Shown piece after piece: positions 9,211-18,538 of a stretch of DNA of 64,000 nt. The stretch's first letter is position 1. Each line of letters starts with the position of its first letter. The DNA lies in assembly GCA_030656145.1 (NCBI GenBank), contig JAUSOF010000085.1, positions 16,075 through 80,074 on the forward strand. The letters run 5' to 3'. This DNA comes from Pseudomonas sp. GTDB lineage: Bacteria > Pseudomonadota > Gammaproteobacteria > Pseudomonadales > Pseudomonadaceae. The position numbers were made by a program, and so were the translations under genes. A model generated the notes under the pieces. That model searched no databases, was not told where the DNA came from, and saw nothing but the letters and a program-made list of their open reading frames with translations.

Positions 9211-9211
<1 letters not shown>
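8603..9211 (-). CDS. ccoO: cbb3-type cytochrome c oxidase subunit II, CcoO2 (mono-heme)
   Basis: Mono-heme subunit of 202 aa with heme c motif C64-V-G-C-H68 and an N-terminal anchor helix. The start codon overlaps the ccoN2 stop (ATGA). Residues about 70-140, covering the heme domain, look identical or almost identical to CcoO1, while residues 155-190 differ freely. That pattern fits strong constraint on docking to CcoN, or past gene conversion between the tandem operons. Confidence 0.97.
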
Positions 9212-10650
<1,439 letters not shown>

Positions 10651-10756
10651 GTCTGGGCTTCCATCCACGGTTATGGGCAGATCATTCAAAACAATTGGCC
10701 GTGCGCACAGCAGGTGCTATCACGCAGGGCAAAAGACTTCTAAGAGCGGGGTAAGC

Positions 10757-11437
10757 ATGAACAAAGGGCAAAGTGCCGGTATTGACGGGGATCAATGCGC
10801 GCGGTCGGCGGGACAAGATGAATGGCTGTGGAATCGGCCTGCAGCGGCGGTAAACGCCACCCTGATCGTGGCTCATGGTGCTGGCGCGCCGATGGACAGC
10901 GAGTTCATGACGCAGATGGCGCAACTGCTCGCTGCACGTGGGGTTGCGGTGCTGCGCTTCGAGTTCGACTACATGGCCGCGCGCCGCCTGGATGGCAAGA
11001 AACGCCCCCCTAACCCCCAGGCCAAGCTGCTGGAGAAATGGCGTGAGGTGTATACCCAGGTGCGCCATCAAGTCGCAGGCCCACTGGCTATCGGCGGCAA
11101 GTCCATGGGCGGACGCATGGCCAGCTTGGTCGCCGATGAGCTGGGCGCCGATGCGCTGGTGTGCCTGGGTTATCCGTTTTATGCCGTGGGCAAACCGGAC
11201 AAGCCGCGGGTCGCGCACCTGGCCGAGCTGCGCACGCCGACCCTGATCGTGCAGGGCGAGCGTGACGCCTTGGGCGACCGGCAGACGGTCGCCGGTTATC
11301 AACTATCCAGCGCGATAACCCTGCACTGGCTGGCGAGCGGCAATCACGACCTCAAGCCGCTGCAGCGCTCAGGCTTCACTCATGCGCAGCACATGCAGGC
11401 TGCAGCAGATAGGGTGGCGGGATTTCTAACGGGCTAA
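10757..11437 (+). CDS. Alpha/beta-fold hydrolase, Tex30/KANL3-like family
   Basis: Predicted cytoplasmic alpha/beta hydrolase of 226 aa. The nucleophile elbow is GGKSMGGRMA, with an acidic residue region VQGERDALG and a C-terminal GNHDLKP holding the likely catalytic His. The oxyanion region is VAHGAGAPMDS near the N-terminus. This small-hydrolase family is a common neighbour of cco operons in pseudomonads, and its substrate is unknown. I chose the ATG at 10757 (MNKGQSAGID), preceded by a GGGG tract. This start puts the ANR box of the divergent ccoN2 promoter inside codons 9-13, so the real start may lie further in, although no in-frame ATG or GTG is evident before the conserved region. Confidence 0.85.
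   Translation: MNKGQSAGIDGDQCARSAGQDEWLWNRPAAAVNATLIVAHGAGAPMDSEFMTQMAQLLAARGVAVLRFEFDYMAARRLDGKKRPPNPQAKLLEKWREVYTQVRHQVAGPLAIGGKSMGGRMASLVADELGADALVCLGYPFYAVGKPDKPRVAHLAELRTPTLIVQGERDALGDRQTVAGYQLSSAITLHWLASGNHDLKPLQRSGFTHAQHMQAAADRVAGFLTG
10782..10795 (-). promoter_or_regulatory. ANR/FNR box for the ccoN2 operon
   Basis: Plus-strand sequence TTGACGGGGATCAA (minus: TTGATCCCCGTCAA) matches the FNR/ANR consensus TTGAT-N4-ATCAA at nine of ten positions. It lies 132 bp upstream of the ccoN2 start and is the expected site for oxygen-responsive activation of the second cbb3 operon. The same site overlaps the start of the divergent hydrolase gene. Confidence 0.82.
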
Positions 11438-11547
11438 AGCCACCGCGCATGCTGCCCCACAAGGCCTTATGGGCTGCCGCTGACAGTCTCGCCAACTGCC
11501 GCGCATAACGGCAATAGCGCCTGAACCGAGGTGGGGCGACGGTTGGC

Positions 11548-11904
11548 TCAGTCTCCGCGGTATTCACAGCCACTGGTGCAGGTTTCGTGGATGCGGATGC
11601 GGGACAATTCCGGGAGCAGAGGCTTGAGTTGTTGCCAGATCCATTTGGCGACGACTTCGCTGGTTGGGTTTTCCAGGCCGGGGATCTCGTTCAGGTAGTT
11701 ATGATCAAGTTGTTCGTAGAGCGGCTTGAAGATCGCTTTGATCTCAGAAAAGTCGCGAATCCAGCCGGTATAAGGGTCTACCTCGCCTTCGATATAAACG
11801 GCAACGCGAAAAGAATGGCCGTGCAGTCGTCCACATTTATGCCCTGCAGGCACATGGGGAAGTCGATGGGCAGCTTCGAAGATAAACTCTTTGAACAGTT
11901 CCAC
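11548..11904 (-). CDS. queD: 6-carboxy-5,6,7,8-tetrahydropterin synthase QueD
   Basis: Cytoplasmic zinc enzyme of 118 aa that converts dihydroneopterin triphosphate to 6-carboxytetrahydropterin, the second step of queuosine/7-deazaguanine synthesis. Zinc ligands are His13 (in FEAAHRLPH), His28 and His30 (in GRLHGHS), and the catalytic Cys24 lies in GHKCGRLHG. The conserved LDHNYLNE and HETCTSGCEYRG segments are also present. The length is standard for the family. It is monocistronic here; I see no preQ1 riboswitch in the upstream gap. Confidence 0.96.
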   Translation of the reverse strand: MELFKEFIFEAAHRLPHVPAGHKCGRLHGHSFRVAVYIEGEVDPYTGWIRDFSEIKAIFKPLYEQLDHNYLNEIPGLENPTSEVVAKWIWQQLKPLLPELSRIRIHETCTSGCEYRGD

Positions 11905-12299
11905 AATTGGTCTCTCTAAAATACGCGACTGAAATCACCGCTCCGATAAGGCGTGATATTAGCAGTTCGGGTTGTGCTTTAACCAACGCAGTGCTCTCGT
12001 GCATGCTTGTTGCGTATGCTGGGGCGGATTTTTTAGCGGCGATTGGTGCGGTGCGGTGGCGGGTGATGGCTACGCATGCAGGCTGCCCGAATGGGTGTCA
12101 CGGACGAGGCAGGTCAGCACCACTTAGCAGCGTTACGCGGTTATCCCGTCAAGTCGAGTGGGCGGTGTGAATAGCTTTCTGATCATCGCTTTGCCACTGG
12201 AAAAGCATGAGCTGCTGCATTTCTACTACAGGATCTTTGCCCAATACGCAGGCAAGTAGCATGCTGTAGTGGCACAAAACAGACAATCAGGAGTAGTCC
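11905..12299. other. Intergenic region between queD and the DUF3429 gene
   Basis: A 395-bp divergent gap. The longest frame across it (11907-12170) lacks a ribosome site and has the composition of a shadow. A weak minus-strand -10-like TAATAT at about 11956-11961 could serve queD. The plus-strand gene at 12300 has a clear AGGAG 7 nt ahead of its ATG. I see no RNA gene or repeat. Confidence 0.5.
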
Positions 12300-12767
12300 A
12301 TGCACCCCTATTACGCCGAAAAGCCACCGCAGCTTGCAGTTTTGCTTGGTGTTGCCGGATTGCTACCCTTTGTCAGCGGAGCGCTGGGGATCTGGGTGAT
12401 TCCATTGGGTTGGCGTCCCTTCGTGCTAGAGGCCTTGTTGGATTTTTCGGCCTTGATCCTGGCTTTTATGGGGGCTATCCATTGGGGCTTGGCGATGCGT
12501 GCTGAAGAGACCGATGAGCACGCGCAGATCCAGTTAGGCCTGTCGGTAATCCCGCCCTTGCTTGGCTGGCTGGCGATTTCTGTCGGGCTGCCAATGGAGC
12601 TGGCTTTGCCAACGCTGCTCATCGCGTTTGTGGGTCTTTATTTTGCTGATGTGCATGCCGTCAAGTTGGGCCTGGCCCCGCGTTGGTATTCAAGCCTGCG
12701 CATGCCGCTGACAGTGGTCGTCTCACTCAGCTTGTTACTGGCTTGGGCCAGTGTACTGGTTGCATGA
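12300..12767 (+). CDS. DUF3429 integral membrane protein
   Basis: Hydrophobic protein of 155 aa with about five transmembrane helices (roughly 13-35, 42-62, 80-98, 101-120 and 132-153) and little outside the membrane. The conserved GAIHWGLAM segment in the second helix pair and the short W/Y-rich loop (PRWYSSLR) before the last helix are characteristic of DUF3429. Function is unknown. It appears to be a single-gene unit with an AGGAG ribosome site. Confidence 0.8.
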   Translation: MHPYYAEKPPQLAVLLGVAGLLPFVSGALGIWVIPLGWRPFVLEALLDFSALILAFMGAIHWGLAMRAEETDEHAQIQLGLSVIPPLLGWLAISVGLPMELALPTLLIAFVGLYFADVHAVKLGLAPRWYSSLRMPLTVVVSLSLLLAWASVLVA

Positions 12768-12785
12768 GTGACCGTCGGCCTGCCG

Positions 12786-13400
12786 CTAACACGCCAGGCT
12801 ATCGGCCTGGCGATAGAGCATCAGCAGTTTGCGGGTAATGGTTTGCTGAATGTCATTGCGCTCGAACACTGACAGCCGATTGAGGTGAGTTACCTGCAAG
12901 CGGTGCAAGTGGATGTAGGGCATCTGTTGATCGAATTCGCGCAGATCCCCCTTCATCATGATTGGAAGAAAGACGTCGCCGGCTTTCTTCTGATTGCTGA
13001 TGATTTGCGCCAGTGCGCGCTTGAACGGCATGGTTTTCGGCGCAGGTCCGCCATCTTTGATTTGTGTACTTAACAGCAGGCCTGGCTTGCCCAGTACCAC
13101 GCCGGGCAATATGCAGAGCCCGGTTTTGCGCACGGCAAGCGCCTCGATACCGTGCAGGGTGTCATGGAACGCATAGGGATTGGGCAGCACCACCATCTTG
13201 CGTTGCTGGTCGAGGGGGAAGTGCAGGTTGTAATTGGTATAGAGCTGGCGCACGGATTCGGAGTAGACGCATAAGCGATTCTCGAACAGCTTGATGAACC
13301 GCTCTGCCAGTTCTCGACGTGCCATGCTGGCTAGATCCCAGATCAGGTCCAGGTTCTGTGGCCGGTCGAGGTCGACTTCCTGATGCTCCATCCCACTCAT
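12786..13400 (-). CDS. Conserved protein of unknown function downstream of a chemoreceptor
   Basis: A 204-aa soluble-looking protein with no signal peptide or membrane segment and no motif I recognise. It is rich in basic residues and amphipathic stretches (LFENRLCVYSESVRQLY; RNDIQQTITRKLLMLYRQ). The start at 13400 lies 7 nt after the MCP stop, and its GAGG ribosome site overlaps that stop, so the two genes are almost certainly cotranscribed. The pairing suggests an accessory role for the receptor, but this is inference only. Confidence 0.75.
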   Translation of the reverse strand: MSGMEHQEVDLDRPQNLDLIWDLASMARRELAERFIKLFENRLCVYSESVRQLYTNYNLHFPLDQQRKMVVLPNPYAFHDTLHGIEALAVRKTGLCILPGVVLGKPGLLLSTQIKDGGPAPKTMPFKRALAQIISNQKKAGDVFLPIMMKGDLREFDQQMPYIHLHRLQVTHLNRLSVFERNDIQQTITRKLLMLYRQADSLAC

Positions 13401-13407
13401 TCATGCC

Positions 13408-15042
13408 TCACACGCGAAACTGGCCCAGTATTCGGTTTAGTTGCTCTGCCAGTTGGCCCAGACGCTGGCTGGCCTCGCTGGACTGCTCCGCGGCCAGCGC
13501 ATTGTTGTGGGCTAGGCTGGCGGCCTGGGTAACGTTCTGGTTGATATCTTCAACCACTTGTGACTGCTGCAACGTGGCGCTGGCAATCGAGGCGTTCAAA
13601 CCGGTCAGGTTGCGCAGCGATTGAGCGATCTGCTGCAGGCTTTCGCCGGCCTGACTGGCTTGCTCGACAGTAAGCTGCGAGGCACGACTACTTTCGTTGA
13701 TGACCTTTACGGCAGCTTCCGAGTTGCCTTGCAAGCGTTCGATCATGCCCTGAATTTCAGCAGTCGATTGCTGGGTGCGTTGCGCCAGCAAGCGCACTTC
13801 GTCGGCGACCACGGCAAACCCGCGACCTTGCTCACCCGCGCGTGCAGCTTCAATTGCCGCATTGAGGGCGAGCAGGTTGGTCTGCTCGGCAATTGAGCGT
13901 ATCACCTCCAGAACGCTGCCTATCTGCGTGCTCTCCAACGCCAGCTTTTGGATCACGTCTACCGCTTGATCGATAGTGCCGGAGAGTTGGCCGATCTGCC
14001 GCAGGCTGGCATCGATGTTCTGTTGGCCCTGGCTTGCCTGGGCTTCGGCGGCATGTACTTCGCTCGATGCGTGTTCGGCATTTTTTGCTACATCCTGCAC
14101 GCCATAAGTGACTTCGTTGATAGCCGTAGCCACCAGTTCCATCTGCTGGGATTGCTGTTGGCCGTGCTGCTGGGCTTCGCGAGCGATGCTGCCAAGCGAG
14201 CGAGCCGCCTCGTCAAGAGTCCCGGCTGAGTCGAGTGACTGGCGGATGACGCGGCGCAATTTTTCGGTAAAGGCATTGAAGTGCTCAGCCAATGCGGTCA
14301 GTTCGTCCCTGCCGTTAGCTTGCATGGCTTGGGTGAGGTCGCCTTCACCGCTGGCTATATTGGCCATGGCATCGACCGCCTCCTGCAAGGGGCGGGTAAT
14401 GCTGCGCGAGATCAGGGTTACCAGCAGAGCCATCAACAGGGCGATGGCGCCGCCGATAGCTATGGTGCGCCAGGCTTGTGCCTGGAATTGTACTTGTACA
14501 TCGTCAACATATACCCCGGAACCGATGATCCAGCCCCAGGGCTGGAACAAGCTCACATAGGAGACCTTGGCTACCGGGTCGCTTGAGCCGGGCTTTGGCC
14601 AGCGATAGTTGACCAGGCCAGAGCCCTTGGCCTTGCTGACCTGCACCATTTCATTGAACAGTTCTTTGCCATCCGGGTCTTTGAAGCCTGAAAGGTTTTG
14701 CCCTTCGAGTTTGGGGTTGGTCGGATGCATGACCATGGTTGGCGTCAGGTCATTGATCCAGAAATACTCCTGGCTGTCGTAGCGCAGCCCCCGAATTACT
14801 GCCATGGCCTGTTGCTGCGCGTCCTCACGGCTGAGCTTGGAGGCTGTCTCCAGGCCATGATAGTGGGCAAGGATGCCGGTTGCGCTCTGAACCACGTGCT
14901 GGGTTTTTTCTTCTTTGGCGGCATACAGGTCGCGATGGATCTGTTGCAGCATCAACGCGCCAAGAATGCACAGCATGAGGATGGCAACGACCAGAATAAG
15001 CCACAAGCGACGACTGATGGGCAGGCTGCGTAGGCTGTGCAT
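13408..15042 (-). CDS. Methyl-accepting chemotaxis protein with single Cache (sCache_2) sensor
   Basis: Chemoreceptor of 544 aa. TM1 is at about 12-32; a periplasmic sCache_2 domain follows at about 35-190 (YDSQEYFWINDLTPTMVMHP and GWIIGSGVYVDDV are the family signatures); TM2 is at about 193-213, and HAMP at 214-266. The cytoplasmic coiled-coil hairpin has its tip at EQTNLLALNAAIEAARAGEQ and ends in the characteristic RILGQFRV. It resembles P. aeruginosa PA2652 (CtpM, a malate receptor) in architecture and size, but the ligand cannot be read from sequence. It heads a two-gene unit with the 204-aa protein. Confidence 0.93.
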   Translation of the reverse strand: MHSLRSLPISRRLWLILVVAILMLCILGALMLQQIHRDLYAAKEEKTQHVVQSATGILAHYHGLETASKLSREDAQQQAMAVIRGLRYDSQEYFWINDLTPTMVMHPTNPKLEGQNLSGFKDPDGKELFNEMVQVSKAKGSGLVNYRWPKPGSSDPVAKVSYVSLFQPWGWIIGSGVYVDDVQVQFQAQAWRTIAIGGAIALLMALLVTLISRSITRPLQEAVDAMANIASGEGDLTQAMQANGRDELTALAEHFNAFTEKLRRVIRQSLDSAGTLDEAARSLGSIAREAQQHGQQQSQQMELVATAINEVTYGVQDVAKNAEHASSEVHAAEAQASQGQQNIDASLRQIGQLSGTIDQAVDVIQKLALESTQIGSVLEVIRSIAEQTNLLALNAAIEAARAGEQGRGFAVVADEVRLLAQRTQQSTAEIQGMIERLQGNSEAAVKVINESSRASQLTVEQASQAGESLQQIAQSLRNLTGLNASIASATLQQSQVVEDINQNVTQAASLAHNNALAAEQSSEASQRLGQLAEQLNRILGQFRV

Positions 15043-15366
15043 AGTAAGGTTCTCTCGATTTTTGTTCTGGGTTCAGGGCGCACCCCTTATATACGGAATG
15101 TGCCTCCTGTGCTTCTAGACCTTCTGCCTATTGGATCACGGCTCTCCTGTCGATGTGATTCACGCGCCTGCGCATGAGCCGGCTTGATACAGCAATAGGT
15201 TTGCGTCTCTGATAGCATTTCGGCCACGAGAGCTAAAACCTGAGCGTTTCATATTTTTCCCGTATGTATAGGCCGTGATTTAGCGTTTTAGCCCGAATAA
15301 GTGTTGTTGGTTATTCACTCATTTATGTTGTTCGTGCGGCGGATGCCGCGCGCTTTAGGAGCCTTG
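15043..15366. other. Intergenic region between the MCP gene and uppP
   Basis: A 324-bp divergent gap, AT-richer than its surroundings between 15220 and 15310. It should carry the MCP promoter and the uppP promoter. I searched for a FliA-type promoter for the receptor and did not find a convincing one. No coding sequence, tRNA or repeat is visible. Confidence 0.45.
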
Positions 15367-16197
15367 ATGGATCTCTGGGTCGCTGTACAGTCGTTGATTT
15401 TGGGGATAGTGGAGGGTATTACCGAGTTTTTACCGATATCCAGTACAGGTCATCAAATCATAGTCGCCGATCTCATCGGTTTTTCCGGTGAGCGGGCAAT
15501 GGCGTTCAATATCATTATCCAGTTGGGCGCTATCCTGGCGGTGGTGTGGCAGTTCAGGCGCAAGATCATCGAGGTGGTGCTCGGTTTGCCGCGCGAGGCC
15601 GAGGCCCAGCGCTTTACCAGCAACCTGCTGATTGCCTTTCTGCCTGCGGTGATTCTCGGGGTGGCCTTCGCCGACCTGATTCACCAGTACCTGTTCAATC
15701 CGATTACCGTGGCTGCTGCGCTGATAGTGGGTGGGGTGATCATGCTCTGGGCCGAGCGGCGTGAGCATGTTATCCATGCTGAAAGTGTCGATGATATGAC
15801 CTGGAAGGACGCCCTTAAGGTCGGCTGCGCCCAGTGTCTGGCAATGATTCCGGGCACTTCGCGCTCGGGTGCAACCATTATTGGCGGCCTGTTGTTTGGT
15901 TTGTCACGCAAGGCGGCGACCGAATTCTCCTTTTTTCTGGCGATGCCGACCATGGTCGGAGCCGCGGTTTATTCCGGCTACAAATACCGTGAGCTGTTTC
16001 TGCCAGCGGATCTGCCGGTGTTTGCCATTGGCTTCGTCACATCGTTTATCTTCGCCATGATCGCCGTGCGTGCGCTGCTCAAGTTCATCGGTAACCACAG
16101 TTATGCGGTCTTTGCCTGGTATCGCATCGGGTTTGGTTTGCTGATTCTGACAACGTGGCAACTGCACTTGATCGACTGGAGTACGGCCCAGGGTTGA
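15367..16197 (+). CDS. uppP: Undecaprenyl-diphosphatase UppP/BacA
   Basis: Inner-membrane phosphatase of 276 aa (about eight helices) that recycles undecaprenyl pyrophosphate for peptidoglycan and O-antigen synthesis and confers bacitracin tolerance. Both family motifs are present: GIVEGITEFLPISSTGH near the N-terminus and IPGTSRSGATI in the middle. The frame is open from 15301, but the ATG at 15367 has AGGAG 6 nt upstream and yields the standard MDLWVAVQSLILGIVEG start. Confidence 0.96.
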   Translation: MDLWVAVQSLILGIVEGITEFLPISSTGHQIIVADLIGFSGERAMAFNIIIQLGAILAVVWQFRRKIIEVVLGLPREAEAQRFTSNLLIAFLPAVILGVAFADLIHQYLFNPITVAAALIVGGVIMLWAERREHVIHAESVDDMTWKDALKVGCAQCLAMIPGTSRSGATIIGGLLFGLSRKAATEFSFFLAMPTMVGAAVYSGYKYRELFLPADLPVFAIGFVTSFIFAMIAVRALLKFIGNHSYAVFAWYRIGFGLLILTTWQLHLIDWSTAQG

Positions 16198-16283
16198 GCG
16201 TGTAGGCTTTCATTCGGCGGATTAATGTAAGGCGCGCTGCCTGGCGCGTCTTTGGCATAGTGATCTCCGCTCATGGAGGCATT

Positions 16284-17252
16284 ATGAATTCGCTCGAACA
16301 CCAACTACTCGCCGTCAACGGCATTACTCTCAGTCTCTACTGTGCAGGCCCAGTGGAGGGTCGCCCGCTGTGGTTGCTGCATGGTTTTCCCGAATGCTGG
16401 CACTCCTGGCGCCAGCAGATCGGGCCCTTGGCAGCGGCCGGTTACCGAGTGTGTGTCCCGGAAATGCGCGGCTATGGGCAAAGCAGTGCGCCGCTTGAGC
16501 CGGTGGCGTACGACCTGATTACGCTGTGCGGCGATATTCAGGCCGCAATGGATCTGCTCGGCCATAGCCAGGTGTGCGTGGTCGGCCACGACTGGGGTGC
16601 GCCGGTTGCCTGGCACCTGGCGCTCCTGGAGCCGCAGCGGGTAAAGGCGGTGGTTGGCATGGCCGTACCCTTCGGCGGGCGGCCCAAGCAGCCCGCGATC
16701 GAGATGATGCGTCAGCACTATGCCGAGCGCTTTCATTACATTCTGCATTTTCAGCAACCCGGGGTTGCCGAGCAGGAAATGGACGCCGATATCCCGCGCA
16801 CCTTGCGCATGATGATGCACAACACCTCTGCAGCCGTGCCCAAGGACTTCTTCCTCCAGGAAAAATCGGCTGGCGCCGGGTTGTTCGATGGCATGCAGGA
16901 CCCGGGCGTGTTGCCGGCGTGGTGCGATGCCGAGGCATTCAATCACTACCTGAAGACGTTCACTGGGCGCGGTTTCCATGGCGCACTCAATTGGTACCGC
17001 AACTTCGAGCGCAACTGGCAGCGCACCGAGGCATTGGCTAACAAACAGATCGAACAGCCGGCGTTGTTCTTGCTCGGCGACATGGACCCGGTAGGGACTC
17101 TGGAGGCCTATACCCTCAAGCAAATGCCCACACGCATCGCCAACCTTGAGCAGCACGTGCTTAGCGATTGCGGCCACTGGATCCAGAACGAGCAGGCTGC
17201 AGAGGTTAACCGGCTATTGCTGGGGTTTCTCAGGCGCCACTACCCCGCTTGA
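16284..17252 (+). CDS. Epoxide-hydrolase-like alpha/beta hydrolase
   Basis: Predicted hydrolase of 322 aa. It has the HGFPECWHSWRQQ oxyanion motif, the nucleophile elbow GHDWGAPVAW with Asp as nucleophile (typical of epoxide hydrolases and dehalogenases rather than Ser esterases), a cap domain containing FHYILHFQQPG and NWYRNFER with the expected ring-opening tyrosines, the acid region LGDMDPV, and a terminal catalytic His in DCGHWIQ. The start at 16284 has GGAGG 6 nt upstream; the frame extends 24 nt further. Substrate unknown; soluble epoxide hydrolase class is the best fit. Confidence 0.88.
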   Translation: MNSLEHQLLAVNGITLSLYCAGPVEGRPLWLLHGFPECWHSWRQQIGPLAAAGYRVCVPEMRGYGQSSAPLEPVAYDLITLCGDIQAAMDLLGHSQVCVVGHDWGAPVAWHLALLEPQRVKAVVGMAVPFGGRPKQPAIEMMRQHYAERFHYILHFQQPGVAEQEMDADIPRTLRMMMHNTSAAVPKDFFLQEKSAGAGLFDGMQDPGVLPAWCDAEAFNHYLKTFTGRGFHGALNWYRNFERNWQRTEALANKQIEQPALFLLGDMDPVGTLEAYTLKQMPTRIANLEQHVLSDCGHWIQNEQAAEVNRLLLGFLRRHYPA

Positions 17253-17291
17253 GCCCGCTAGAATAGGTTTTTCAGTTAAGGACTAGCCGTC

Positions 17292-18008
17292 ATGGAGCAG
17301 CGTGGGCTGTTGCGCAATTGGGACGATGACAAGGGCTTCGGCTTTATCCAGCCGCAGCAGGGCGGAGGCGAGGTTTTTGCGCACATCTCGGCGCTGCGTG
17401 GCGATCGGCGTCTGGTGGCTGGAGACCAGGTGCTGTATATCGCCGGCAAGGATCAGCATGGTCGCGTGCGCGCCGAACATATTCGTCTGGCGGGCGAGCT
17501 GGCGCTCGATCAGCCGGAGATCCGACGTAAGCCGCGGCCCGCCAAACGAGTTGCCGCAGATGTGCGGAAGCCGGCTCAGGCACGGGTAAGGCGTGAGGCC
17601 ACGGGGGGGATTCATAATCTGCGCCTGAAGTTGCTGCTGTTTTGCGCAGTGTGCGGCCTGCCACTGTTGGGGGCGCTGCAGCTACTGACGAGTGCTGGCG
17701 TTATCTGGGTATTGCTACTGTATATGGCGGCCAGCCTGATCAGCTTCGGGCAATACTGGCATGACAAGGGCCGCGCGCTGAGCGGCGGCCGGCGTACGCC
17801 GGAGAACAGTTTGCACCTGGTCGAGTTGCTGGGTGGCTGGCCCGGCGCCTTGCTGGCTCAGCAGGTGTTTCGCCATAAAACCCGCAAGCCGTCCTATCAG
17901 TTGCTGTTCTGGCTGATCGTTACGGCGCACCAGGCGTTTTGGGGCGATTGGCTGCTGCTGGACGGTGCCTATTTCGGCGAAGCGCTGCGTAGCTTGCTGC
18001 AGCGCTGA
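17292..18008 (+). CDS. Cold-shock domain fused to DUF1294 membrane domain
   Basis: Two-part protein of 238 aa. Residues 1-70 form a cold-shock/OB fold with the RNP1-like KGFGFIQP and a downstream VFAHISAL, as in nucleic-acid-binding CspA proteins. A basic linker of about 35 residues follows, then a DUF1294 membrane domain (about 108-225) with three or four helices and the YWHDKGRALSGGRRTPE motif. The fusion is widespread in proteobacteria, and its role is unknown. It appears monocistronic. Confidence 0.9.
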   Translation: MEQRGLLRNWDDDKGFGFIQPQQGGGEVFAHISALRGDRRLVAGDQVLYIAGKDQHGRVRAEHIRLAGELALDQPEIRRKPRPAKRVAADVRKPAQARVRREATGGIHNLRLKLLLFCAVCGLPLLGALQLLTSAGVIWVLLLYMAASLISFGQYWHDKGRALSGGRRTPENSLHLVELLGGWPGALLAQQVFRHKTRKPSYQLLFWLIVTAHQAFWGDWLLLDGAYFGEALRSLLQR

Positions 18009-18012
18009 GGCT

Positions 18013-18366
18013 TCAAGGGTCGAGCAACAGGCCGGCTTGCAGGCGCTTGGGCAATTTGCGCACCACCAGTTGGTGCGAGCGGGTCAGCAGTTGCCACAGT
18101 TCGTCGTCACCCATGGGTGGGTGAGCGCAACTCATGCTCACCCAGTGCGCTCGCGCCAGGTAGGGCGCGGGTCGGATGCCTGGACGGTCGACATAACCGA
18201 GAAACAGATCGCTGTCGACCTTGAACGCCAGTTCATGGCCGAGAACGTTGAGGATGGCGAACATCTTGGTGCCAGCTACGGAAAACACCTGGTTATTGCC
18301 CCACTTGAAGTCTTCGCGGGCGCCGGGCAATTGCAGGCAAAAAGCCGCTATTTGCTGTTGTTTCAT
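18013..18366 (-). CDS. MmcQ/YjbR family protein
   Basis: A 117-aa cytoplasmic protein with the fold signatures of the MmcQ/YjbR (CyaY-like, double-wing DNA-binding) family: LPGAREDFKWGNNQVFSVAG at the N-terminus, then FKVDSDLF, PGIRPAPYLARAHWV and a C-terminal SHQLVVRKLPK. Cellular function is not established. It converges with the CSD-DUF1294 gene, leaving only a 4-nt gap. Confidence 0.88.
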   Translation of the reverse strand: MKQQQIAAFCLQLPGAREDFKWGNNQVFSVAGTKMFAILNVLGHELAFKVDSDLFLGYVDRPGIRPAPYLARAHWVSMSCAHPPMGDDELWQLLTRSHQLVVRKLPKRLQAGLLLDP

Positions 18367-18464
18367 CTGCGTCGAGCCTGGCTGTGGGTTCTCTGGTTAA
18401 GCTAACAGCGTTAGCGTGTTGCTGGGATGCCAAGAGCGCTGTTGCGTGTGTGGACCTTATACGC

Positions 18465-18495
18465 AAACGCCCCGAACCAGTCGGGGCGTTTGTTT
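18465..18495 (-). terminator. Bidirectional rho-independent terminator after fabI
   Basis: Stem CGCCCCGA-ACCAG-TCGGGGCG (18468-18488) flanked by AAA on the left and TTTGTTT on the right. It lies about 50 nt past the fabI stop on the minus strand. Confidence 0.8.
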
Positions 18496-18538
18496 GGATG
18501 CCGTTACTGTGCGGCCATTGCCCCGCGGGGCGTGGCAA

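Noticed and set aside
11907..12170. 87-codon open frame between queD and DUF3429
   Set aside because: No ribosome site, mixed composition and no motif; divergent promoter space is expected here.
11905..12299. preQ1 riboswitch or other leader RNA upstream of queD
   Set aside because: I looked for a compact pseudoknot-type aptamer near the start and found no suitable stem with an A-rich tail; queD sits directly behind a plain leader.
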